A stretch of DNA of 64,000 nucleotides. Source: Vibrio hepatarius. GTDB lineage: Bacteria; Pseudomonadota; Gammaproteobacteria; Enterobacterales; Vibrionaceae. Location of the stretch: positions 1 to 64,000 of the forward strand of contig NZ_JAHKPM010000055.1 of the NCBI RefSeq assembly GCF_018860525.1. The letters run 5' to 3'. The notes beneath the pieces were generated by a model that saw only the letters and a list, made by a program, of their open reading frames with translations, was not told the DNA's origin and made no database searches. The number at the start of each line of letters is the position of its first letter. Positions within the stretch are counted from its first letter, which is position 1. Shown in pieces: positions 9,354 through 18,275 of this stretch. The translations under genes were made by a program, and so were the position numbers.

Positions 9354-9409
9354 GATAATACGCGACCGCGATTTTAGGTCGCAAAGTAGAACTGACGTCT
9401 GAGAAGACG
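9354..9409 (+). promoter_or_regulatory. Likely rluB promoter end and structured leader
   Basis: GATAAT at 9354-9359 is a good -10 element, though no convincing -35 is seen. Two short hairpins follow in the leader: GCGACC/GGTCGC (9362-9367 with 9377-9382) and CGTCT/AGACG (9396-9400 with 9405-9409). They sit just before the rluB ribosome binding site AAAGGTAAAACA. A leader-level control of rluB is possible but unproven. Confidence 0.35.
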
Positions 9410-9425
9410 ACACAAAGGTAAAACA

Positions 9426-10367
9426 ATGAACGAAAAATTACAGAAGGTATTAGCGCGAGCAGGCCATGGTTCACGACGCGAACTAGAAACACTAATTAAG
9501 GCGGGGCGCGTAAGTGTCAATGGTATTGTTGCTAAGCTTGGTGAGCGTTTAGAAGATGAAAATGCTGTCGTTCGCATCGACGGGCATATTGTTTCTGCCA
9601 AGGCGCAGGAAGAAGTGGTTTGTCGCGTATTGGTGTACTACAAACCTGAAGGTGAGCTTTGTACTCGTAATGATCCTGAAGGTCGCCGAACTGTATTTGA
9701 CCGTTTACCAAAAATGCGGGGCTCTCGTTGGATTTCTGTTGGTCGTTTAGATGCAAATACATCTGGATTACTCCTTTTTACCACTGATGGTGAGTTGGCA
9801 AATCGACTTATGCACCCGAGTCGCCAAGTTGAGCGTGAGTATTTAGTTCGTGTTTTCGGTGAAATTGATGAGAAGAAAGTACGTAATCTAGTCAGTGGCG
9901 TTGAGCTAGATGATGGCGTAGCGCGTTTTGAAGATGTTGTTCATGCAGGAGGTGATGGTATGAACCATACCTTCTACGTGGTTATCAATGAAGGCCGTAA
10001 CAGAGAAGTACGTCGCTTGTGGGAGTCTCAAGATTGTACGGTAAGCCGTCTAAAACGCGTTCGCTACGGTGATATATTTTTGGATAAGAAACTTCCTCGT
10101 GGTGGATGGATGGAGCTTGACCTTAAAGAAGTGAATTACTTGCGTGAGCTGGTAGAGCTAAAACCAGAAAAAGAAACGCTACTTGAGGAAACGAAAGCCA
10201 ATACTTCACGTAAGCGTGAGCGTTCTCGCAGCCAGAAAATTCGTCGTGCAGTTAAGCGCCATGAAGAGCGGGTGAGTAGTGGTGGAGGCGGTCGTAGTAA
10301 CAATCCAGCGCGAAGAAAGACACGCAGAAGTGCTGGCGAACAAGGCAGTCGAAGTAAACATCGTTAA
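9426..10367 (+). CDS. rluB: 23S rRNA pseudouridine 2605 synthase
   Basis: RluB isomerises U2605 of 23S rRNA. The 313-residue protein has an N-terminal S4 RNA-binding domain (residues about 1-60, [19 protein letters not shown]). The RsuA-type catalytic domain follows, with the conserved [17 protein letters not shown] motif carrying the catalytic Asp. The C-terminal 60 residues are rich in Arg, Lys and Ser, a disordered basic tail typical of RluB rather than RsuA. An intrinsic terminator follows at once. Confidence 0.93.
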   Translation: MNEKLQKVLARAGHGSRRELETLIKAGRVSVNGIVAKLGERLEDENAVVRIDGHIVSAKAQEEVVCRVLVYYKPEGELCTRNDPEGRRTVFDRLPKMRGSRWISVGRLDANTSGLLLFTTDGELANRLMHPSRQVEREYLVRVFGEIDEKKVRNLVSGVELDDGVARFEDVVHAGGDGMNHTFYVVINEGRNREVRRLWESQDCTVSRLKRVRYGDIFLDKKLPRGGWMELDLKEVNYLRELVELKPEKETLLEETKANTSRKRERSRSQKIRRAVKRHEERVSSGGGGRSNNPARRKTRRSAGEQGSRSKHR

Positions 10368-10376
10368 CTCAGTATG

Positions 10377-10405
10377 AAAAAAGCAGCATTAAGCTGCTTT
10401 TTTTT
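10377..10405 (+). terminator. Terminator between rluB and cydC
   Basis: AAAAAAGCAGC pairs with GCTGCTTTTTT around a 5-base loop, with a run of eight T on the plus side and six on the minus side. It serves the two convergent transcription units. Confidence 0.92.
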
Positions 10406-10449
10406 ATGGTGGGTTTGGATAAACGAAGTACCGAGTTAATCAGCTTTCG

Positions 10450-12174
10450 TCAAAGAGATTGGTTGAGCTCGAAATAGCGCCCTTTGTCTGCCATAAGCGC
10501 CTCGTGCGTTCCATATTCAACAACTTCGCCTTGTTCAATAAGACAAATAGCGTCCATTTTGCTGAGTTCGACAAGTCGATGAGTAATAAATACTACGGTT
10601 TTGTTCTCGAAATACTGGTTAAATAACTGCATGATCTGACGCTCAGTTTGCTTATCCAAACCTTCAGTCGGTTCATCAAGTAATAAGATTGGACCATTAT
10701 GTAACAGTGCTCTAGCTATACCAATTCGACGTTTTTCTCCTCCCGATAACTGCCTACCACCATCTCCAAGCCAACTATCTAATCCTTGCTGGTCTGTAAG
10801 CTTAGATAAGCCTACCTTGGATAATGCTTCATGCAGTTTCTCATCGGTGGCACCCGAAGATGCCATGAGTAGATTATCTCGCAAAGTTCCATTGAGTATA
10901 TCGACTCGCTGGCTAACCACTGTTGTTGCTTGGCGAAGTTGGCTTTCACTCCATAGAGCAATAGGCTGTCCTGCGATCTTAATATTTCCTTTCTGTGCAT
11001 CCCAGTATCGATTGAGCAACTGCAATAAAGTTGACTTCCCTGAGCCTGTTTGGCCGAGAATGGCGACTCGTTGTCCTGCTGATATTGTGAGGTTTATATT
11101 ACATAAAACGTTCGTTGTAGTATCAGGATAGTGGAAGCTGACATCTTGGTACTCAATTGAGTATGACTGATTATGTTCTAAGGGCTCACTTGGGAACTGA
11201 ACATCCGGAGTTGATAAAGTAATGTCGTTGAGTCGGCGCGCAGAGGTAATAGTTTGTCCAAGGTGCTGAAATGCGCCTGCAATTGGCATGAGGATTTCAA
11301 CACTTGCCATGGTAGCGAAGACAACAAGAGCTATCATAGGATTGGGTAACTGCCCGCCCACTCCGTCAGCAGCAAGCCACAGCATGAGGACAATTGTCCA
11401 GCCGTTCGCAAGTATAAGTAGCGCTTGAGCAACTCCGGTAAAGTGAGCGTTAAACCGTTGATTATTGAGTAGGCGTTGCTGAATATCAAAAATTGCATTT
11501 CGGTAGCGTTCTTCTGCGCCAAAAAGCGTAAGCTCACTATAGCCTTGAAGCCAGTCTAGAGTGGCAATTCTTAAGTTGGCTTTGTTATTTGTCAACTCAG
11601 CCCCATTATGTTTGCCCAGTTTATAAAACAGAATAGGCCAAAGTATGAGTAGAGTGAGCAAGATGCCCCCAAGAGTTAGACCTAGCTTTGTATCAAACCA
11701 ACTGAGAAGGACGGTAAGACCTACAATGCCCAGAGAGCCTACAACCATTGGGCTGATGAGACGTAAGTAAACATGGTCCATCGCACTTATATCTGCAACT
11801 AAGCGATTGAGAATGTCTGCATCTCTAAGGTTGGATACCTTGCCCGGAATTAGGGGAGCAAGTTTGGAGAAGAAAAATATACGCAGGTCTGTCAATAGCT
11901 TAAAAGTAGCGTTGTGACTGACTACTCGTTCACCCCAGCGACCAGCGGTTCGACCCATAGCAAAACCACGAACAAACGCGCCAGGTAACATATAGTTGAA
12001 AGTTTCCCGAGCAATAGTTAATCCAGCAATGGCTGCCGCCGATAGAAACCAACCAGAGAGAGTCAGTAATCCAATAGAGGCAAGCATCGTCAATAACGCT
12101 AAGAACATGCCTAGTGAAAGGCCAAACCAATGTTTTTTATAAAGCTTCAGGTAGGGTAATAAATCACGCATCAA
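10450..12174 (-). CDS. cydC: ABC transporter subunit CydC (glutathione/cysteine exporter)
   Basis: CydC forms with CydD the inner-membrane ABC exporter that moves cysteine and glutathione to the periplasm and is needed for assembly of cytochrome bd. The 574 residues have an N-terminal six-helix transmembrane domain (about 1-310). The ATPase domain follows, with Walker A GQTGSGKSTL, signature LSGGEKRR and Walker B LLLDEPTEGLD. It is downstream of cydD and overlaps it by 11 bp, so the two are translated together. Confidence 0.95.
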   Translation of the reverse strand: MMRDLLPYLKLYKKHWFGLSLGMFLALLTMLASIGLLTLSGWFLSAAAIAGLTIARETFNYMLPGAFVRGFAMGRTAGRWGERVVSHNATFKLLTDLRIFFFSKLAPLIPGKVSNLRDADILNRLVADISAMDHVYLRLISPMVVGSLGIVGLTVLLSWFDTKLGLTLGGILLTLLILWPILFYKLGKHNGAELTNNKANLRIATLDWLQGYSELTLFGAEERYRNAIFDIQQRLLNNQRFNAHFTGVAQALLILANGWTIVLMLWLAADGVGGQLPNPMIALVVFATMASVEILMPIAGAFQHLGQTITSARRLNDITLSTPDVQFPSEPLEHNQSYSIEYQDVSFHYPDTTTNVLCNINLTISAGQRVAILGQTGSGKSTLLQLLNRYWDAQKGNIKIAGQPIALWSESQLRQATTVVSQRVDILNGTLRDNLLMASSGATDEKLHEALSKVGLSKLTDQQGLDSWLGDGGRQLSGGEKRRIGIARALLHNGPILLLDEPTEGLDKQTERQIMQLFNQYFENKTVVFITHRLVELSKMDAICLIEQGEVVEYGTHEALMADKGRYFELNQSL

Positions 12175-13951
12175 GATTCCCCTTATTCGTTTGGGAAAGC
12201 GTTTGATTGGCTAGTAACATCTTTTGGAACAAGCCATTTTGGTTACTAAGTTGGTTGTAGTTGCCTTGTTGGACAATCATGCCACTCTCCATAACGAGTA
12301 TATGAGAGACATTCTTTAGAGGAAGAAGTTGATGAGTCACCATTAAGGATGTTTTGCCTTCAATCTGATTTTCAAGGCCTTCCATCACCAGTTTTTCGCT
12401 ACGTGCATCTAAACTCGCAGTTGGTTCATCAAGGAGCCAAAAATGTCCGTTTTGTATCATGGCTCTCGCAAGAGCAATACGTTGAGCTTGTCCTACAGAC
12501 AACCCACCTGAGCGATCTGAAATTTGGTAATCCAGTCCATGTTGCTCGACAAACTCTGATGAGAAAGACTTTTTTAAAGCCGTGTTGATGACACTCTCTT
12601 TGACATCATCTTTGCCTAAAGTGATGTTATTCCTAATTGTGCCATGGACTAACAGAGGGTTTTGACCAACCCAACTGATATTCTCGCGCCAGTCGCTCAG
12701 ATTAATTTCTGTACGTTCAATACCATTAATGGTTAATGAGCCTTTATAGGGCAGAAAACCTAATATAGCGTTGACTAGACTTGTTTTTCCTGCGCCACTT
12801 GGGCCAACCAATGCAGTATGTTGATTCGCTTTGATTTCAAAATTGATTGGGCCGAGTAACTTGGCACCTTGCGACGAAAATATTTCCAAATCTTGGGCAC
12901 AAATACTAATACCTGATGTTACGTCTAAAGTTCGATTTCCGGAACTCACGGCTGTTGCATCTGTCTCTAGAAACTCGACGATACTATCGGCAGCCCCGAC
13001 GGCTTGTTGCTTGGCGTGATAAAAAGTACCTAAATCTCGGAGTGGTTGATAAAATTCAGGCGCAAGTATAAGAATAAACAAACCAGCCATCAGTGTTACG
13101 CCTAGACCATAATCACCGATATTGATTTCTCCGATAAAAGCAAATCCGAAGTATACCGCAGTCAGAGCGATGGAAATTGATGTGAAAAACTCGAGGATGG
13201 CAGAAGATAAGAATGCGATCTTAAGCACATCCATGGTGCGAGAGCGGAAGACTTCAGATGCGGCGCGCATAACATCTGTTTCGGCCTTAGTGCGGTCAAA
13301 TAAACGAATGGTGGTCATAGATTGTAAGCGGTCATAAAAATGGCCAGACAAGCGTTGAAGCGCTTTAAAGTTTTTGCGGTTTGCATCTGCTGCTTTCATA
13401 CCCACAAGAGCCATAAATAATGGCACTAGTGGTGCCGTAACCAAAAAGATTAGACCTGCTATCCAGTTTATTGGAAAAACGACCACAAGAATCACAATTG
13501 GAACCAACACCGCAAGCGACATCTGTGGCAGATAACGGGCGAAGAAATCATGCATATCTTCGACTTGTTCCAATAACAGTGTTGCCCAAGATCCTGCCGG
13601 CTTACCTTTGATATAAGCGGGGCCTAACTCACGTAACTTATCAAGAATTAATTGTCGTATGTAAAGACGAATTTGTTCTCCGCAACGATATCCAGCCAGT
13701 TCTCGCCCCCAAGAGCATAAAGCCCGCATAGCGATAATGACAATTAGACCTAAAAAGTAGGGAATAAGCTGCTGTTTAGGAGCTTGTTCAATGATCAGCT
13801 GCTGAAGAATAGTCGCAAGTAAAGCGGCCTGAGCCAGGAGAAATAGGCTTGAAATAACACCAAGCCCAATAGCAGCACTCAGCCAGCATTTCGCTAACTT
13901 ACTCTGCTGCTTGAGCCATTTGTTCAAGTTGCGCTGTTTGTTTTTATCCAT
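12164..13951 (-). CDS. cydD: ABC transporter subunit CydD (glutathione/cysteine exporter)
   Basis: CydD is the partner half-transporter of CydC. The ATPase domain has Walker A GPSGAGKTSL, signature LSVGQAQR and Walker B WLLDEPTASLD. I start it at ATG 13951 (MDKNKQRNLNKW), giving 595 residues. The open frame extends upstream to 14050, but that extension runs through the trxB terminator and does not look like coding sequence. No strong ribosome binding site is seen before 13951. Because a terminator separates it from trxB, it probably has its own promoter or depends on read-through. Confidence 0.93.
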   Translation of the reverse strand: MDKNKQRNLNKWLKQQSKLAKCWLSAAIGLGVISSLFLLAQAALLATILQQLIIEQAPKQQLIPYFLGLIVIIAMRALCSWGRELAGYRCGEQIRLYIRQLILDKLRELGPAYIKGKPAGSWATLLLEQVEDMHDFFARYLPQMSLAVLVPIVILVVVFPINWIAGLIFLVTAPLVPLFMALVGMKAADANRKNFKALQRLSGHFYDRLQSMTTIRLFDRTKAETDVMRAASEVFRSRTMDVLKIAFLSSAILEFFTSISIALTAVYFGFAFIGEINIGDYGLGVTLMAGLFILILAPEFYQPLRDLGTFYHAKQQAVGAADSIVEFLETDATAVSSGNRTLDVTSGISICAQDLEIFSSQGAKLLGPINFEIKANQHTALVGPSGAGKTSLVNAILGFLPYKGSLTINGIERTEINLSDWRENISWVGQNPLLVHGTIRNNITLGKDDVKESVINTALKKSFSSEFVEQHGLDYQISDRSGGLSVGQAQRIALARAMIQNGHFWLLDEPTASLDARSEKLVMEGLENQIEGKTSLMVTHQLLPLKNVSHILVMESGMIVQQGNYNQLSNQNGLFQKMLLANQTLSQTNKGNLDA

Positions 13952-14005
13952 TATGAGGCTTATTGATAAGTACTTTGATGACCCTAAGCAGTCGATTATA
14001 CAAAA

Positions 14006-14036
14006 GAAAGCCTCATGGTAATACCACGAGGCTTTC
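14006..14036 (-). terminator. Terminator between trxB and cydD
   Basis: GAAAGCCTCGTGGT pairs with ACCATGAGGCTTTC (one mismatch) around a short loop, and in the minus direction is followed by TTTTG. It lies 27 bp past the trxB stop and upstream of the chosen cydD start. Confidence 0.85.
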
Positions 14037-14062
14037 AGGATTTGACTCAAAAGTGAAAAATA

Positions 14063-15379
<1,317 letters not shown>

Positions 15380-16213
15380 GTGAATATAACCCCTTTATCA
15401 CCTAAGATTGGTGCGCTTGTGGAAGATGTCGATCTTTCTACATTGTGTGATGCTGAATTTCAAACTATCTATCAAGCTTATCTTGACTATAAGGTGCTAT
15501 TTTTTCATAACCAATTTATGACGCCGCAGCAGCACATGTCTCTAGCGAAACGTTTTGGGGAACTTGAACCTGTTCACCCATTTTTTCCACACTTAGAGGA
15601 TGAAGAACAGGTGGTTGTGATTGAAACATCACCTGGTAATCCACCAAGTAGAAGCTATTGGCACACTGATTTGACATGGCAAGAGAGACCTTGCCGTTGC
15701 TCCATCCTGCATGCCCAGATTTGTCCCGACAGGGGAGGAGATACCATATGGACATCCATGGAAGCCGTATGGTTGAGTCTAACGATAGATGAGCAAAACC
15801 TGTTAAGAGAGTTAACAGCTACTCATGCTCTACATGCATTTGAAGGCAGTCGTTATGATTCTCTGGTAGAGGGTGGGCAGAGTCACGTTGCCAAAGTTTC
15901 AATCAATTACCCTCCGGTAAAACATCCTCTCATAGTTCGTCATCCTGAAACTGGAAACCCAACTGTATTTGTTAACGAGCAGTTCACCCGCAAAGTCAAC
16001 GAATTGCAAGAGGCAGAAAGTAACGCACTTCTTGAAAAACTGTATCAACTCGCTAGATTACCCGAATTTCAGGTACGTTTTACATGGCAGCCAAATTCTT
16101 TAGCACTATGGGATAATATATCTACTCAACACTTTGCGGTAACCGATTACGGTGACAGACTACGTCGATTGCACCGTGTCACTGTGAGGGGAGAGGATTT
16201 ACAGTCATACTAA
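15380..16213 (+). CDS. TauD/TfdA-family Fe(II)/2-oxoglutarate dioxygenase
   Basis: The 277-residue protein has the family facial triad: His95 and Asp97 in SYWHTDLTW, and His251 in STQHFAV. Arg266 near the end is placed to bind 2-oxoglutarate. Members hydroxylate sulfonates, sulfate esters or other small acids. The substrate here is not evident because no sulfonate transporter or sulfur gene adjoins it. It begins with GTG behind GAGGA. It occupies the place where lrp lies in E. coli beside trxB, so it looks like a lineage-specific insertion. Confidence 0.85.
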   Translation: MNITPLSPKIGALVEDVDLSTLCDAEFQTIYQAYLDYKVLFFHNQFMTPQQHMSLAKRFGELEPVHPFFPHLEDEEQVVVIETSPGNPPSRSYWHTDLTWQERPCRCSILHAQICPDRGGDTIWTSMEAVWLSLTIDEQNLLRELTATHALHAFEGSRYDSLVEGGQSHVAKVSINYPPVKHPLIVRHPETGNPTVFVNEQFTRKVNELQEAESNALLEKLYQLARLPEFQVRFTWQPNSLALWDNISTQHFAVTDYGDRLRRLHRVTVRGEDLQSY

Positions 16214-16232
16214 TTATGTCATTGTTGGCATC

Positions 16233-17255
16233 TTAATTTCTGCCATAGACGCGTGGACGTTTAAATCGATAAAACCCTTGCTGCTCTTCTTTCTCGAGTG
16301 TCGATGCTTCATCACCAAAATAGCTGAGCCTCAGATGTTTGAGTTCATTATTTAATTCTTCGTCGGCGAGGGTATTTAGTAATGCCTGCCTCTCAGCCAT
16401 GTATTGATATCCTACTTGCCAGCGGAGCTCATTTTTTTCATCTTTGAGTGCCGCTTTTTCGACCTGCCTTTCACTAAAGCCTAAATCTCTACGTATATTG
16501 GCGAGTTGCAGTGAACGTTCATAAGGTGACATTTTCTCTAAATCATGCTGTACAGAGTCAAGGCTAAAGAAAGTGCTGGCTAACATGGATGGGCTTAAAA
16601 TTTTTCCGCCGACCTGCTGTGAAAAATTTGTCTCGATCGTTGTCTTAAGTGCATAGAGGCGCTGATTGATCTCCATATCATAAGCTTGGTTCAAAAGCTC
16701 AATGGATTTCTTCGTATCAGCTATTTTTTGTTCTCGTTCGGCCAGTTCAGCCGACCAGAGAATATCGGCATCTGATGCAAATAGATCATGACGTTTTGCC
16801 CAAATGCTAATTTGCTTTTCTTCAAAAGTCATATTTAGAAGAGACTTCATTTCAGCAAGAAGCCAATCCTCATATATTTCCATTTTTGAGAGATTCGCAA
16901 AAATAGATTCTGCGTAGTTAGGAAATGCATGATTTATAACAGAATGAAATAGACTATCTGTTTTGTCCTGATATTTTTCACGTAGATATTGGCGAAAATC
17001 TACCAACCCAACTTGAATCTCAACGTTATGGATGCTCTCGCCTAGCTCTTTACGCAATTGCTGTGCTAGCTCTTCAACGAGTTCAAAATTATCAGTTTGA
17101 TTCGCAGATGATGCTTTTGTTTGATGAAAATCTAGCGGTGTATTTTCAACCTTTTCAAAAGAAGGGGGTGTTGAAATTAATGACGTTAACGGCAGGAGCC
17201 AAACACCTAAACCAGCAATAGCACAAACAGTGAAACCCCATACCCATTTGCTCAT
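16233..17255 (-). CDS. Membrane-anchored lipase-chaperone-like (Lif/LifO-like) protein
   Basis: This 340-residue protein has one N-terminal membrane segment (about 4-24) and a helical, charged periplasmic part. Two segments resemble the repeated helices of lipase-specific foldases: RHDLFASDADILWSAE near 190 and LRLSYFGDEASTLEKEEQQ near 315. The diagnostic RxxFDY(F/C)LSAxGE motif of classical Lif is not seen; only VDFRQYLREKY lies in a comparable place. It follows the SGNH-hydrolase gene by 64 bp on the same strand, the same order as lipA-lif operons. My reading is a divergent foldase for the neighbouring hydrolase. A general periplasmic coiled-coil protein is the alternative. Confidence 0.6.
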   Translation of the reverse strand: MSKWVWGFTVCAIAGLGVWLLPLTSLISTPPSFEKVENTPLDFHQTKASSANQTDNFELVEELAQQLRKELGESIHNVEIQVGLVDFRQYLREKYQDKTDSLFHSVINHAFPNYAESIFANLSKMEIYEDWLLAEMKSLLNMTFEEKQISIWAKRHDLFASDADILWSAELAEREQKIADTKKSIELLNQAYDMEINQRLYALKTTIETNFSQQVGGKILSPSMLASTFFSLDSVQHDLEKMSPYERSLQLANIRRDLGFSERQVEKAALKDEKNELRWQVGYQYMAERQALLNTLADEELNNELKHLRLSYFGDEASTLEKEEQQGFYRFKRPRVYGRN

Positions 17256-17319
17256 TCTTTTCTCCTCTTATACTTAAGATTAACCCATGGCATGCCATGG
17301 GCTAACAGGCGGTGCTGAT

Positions 17320-18072
17320 TTATAATACAGCTTGAAGGTGAGGCCAGATAAGCTGAGCTAATTTTTGAGATCCGGATGTGTTTGGATGGATATTGTCAGA
17401 TAATACGTCATCTGGCGTAATTCCAAGTCTAGGGTCAACAAATTGGCATGATACTGTGGTGTTACTACAGGCATCAGTGAGTCGGTTGTCACCATAGTCA
17501 ATCGCTTGGTGGAGGTTAGCTTTGTCACCCGTTGTGTAGTAGTAGCCTAAGTAAATGACCTGCTGGACATTGTTTTGCTCCATTTGATTCAGAAGGTTTA
17601 CTGTTTCGACATAAATGTCATCAACTAAGCTAGTGCATTTCTCACTAAGTTCAGTCCGATACCAAGTCGTTTTGCATTCATAAGGGTCAAATACCATTGC
17701 TGGCAGTAAAATATCATTACCACCACCATCCATGACTACGATATTAATGTTAGGGTCATCAGCCTTAGCATCTTGGTATTGTTCAATAACCGGTTTGGCA
17801 ACAATACCCCCACTGAGTTTTGCGCCGCTTAAGGTGTAATCGCGGAATGTTGTGTTGGCCATTTCTGGGCTTTCTAGAAATTGTTGGAGTTCACCTGAAA
17901 GGTCAAAGATAGAATCGCCAAGTGTAATTACGTCGTTGCGCTCTGCGTTTCGTACATAAGGATTGCCAGCACAAGCGATAATAGTACTACACATTGTGAT
18001 TGTGACACTTGTTTTTAATAAAAAGGAAAAGTCAATTTTGTTGTTATTTATAGACGTCATGTTTCTACTCAC
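17320..18072 (-). CDS. SGNH/GDSL hydrolase lipoprotein
   Basis: A secreted esterase or lipase of the SGNH superfamily. The 250-residue protein has an N-terminal signal ending in the lipobox IIAC (Cys34), so it should be a lipoprotein. Block I is LGDSIFDLSG with nucleophile Ser54, the Asn block is GGGNDI, and the Asp-His pair is in SDNIHPN near the C-terminus. Five further Cys residues downstream suggest disulfides. The first codon is a GTG; an ATG four codons later is an alternative. It heads a probable two-gene unit with the chaperone-like gene. Confidence 0.82.
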   Translation of the reverse strand: MSRNMTSINNNKIDFSFLLKTSVTITMCSTIIACAGNPYVRNAERNDVITLGDSIFDLSGELQQFLESPEMANTTFRDYTLSGAKLSGGIVAKPVIEQYQDAKADDPNINIVVMDGGGNDILLPAMVFDPYECKTTWYRTELSEKCTSLVDDIYVETVNLLNQMEQNNVQQVIYLGYYYTTGDKANLHQAIDYGDNRLTDACSNTTVSCQFVDPRLGITPDDVLSDNIHPNTSGSQKLAQLIWPHLQAVL

Positions 18073-18275
18073 TGATTAATTATATTGAAGCACATTGACG
18101 GTGCTTTACTCAATTTAGCTGGCGTTTTCAATATTTTCAAAACATTGAAATTATTAATAATTTAATCACAAATGGATTAGGTGTATTTTAGTTACATCTA
18201 TTCAATTATTAGCGCTAGACATTGATAGATTTAAAGGTATATTTCTTTTGAATATAAAAACAAAGAAGTATCACA

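Noticed and set aside
13952-14050. N-terminal extension of cydD
   Set aside because: The extra 33 codons cross the trxB terminator and have no family similarity; the start at 13951 is preferred.
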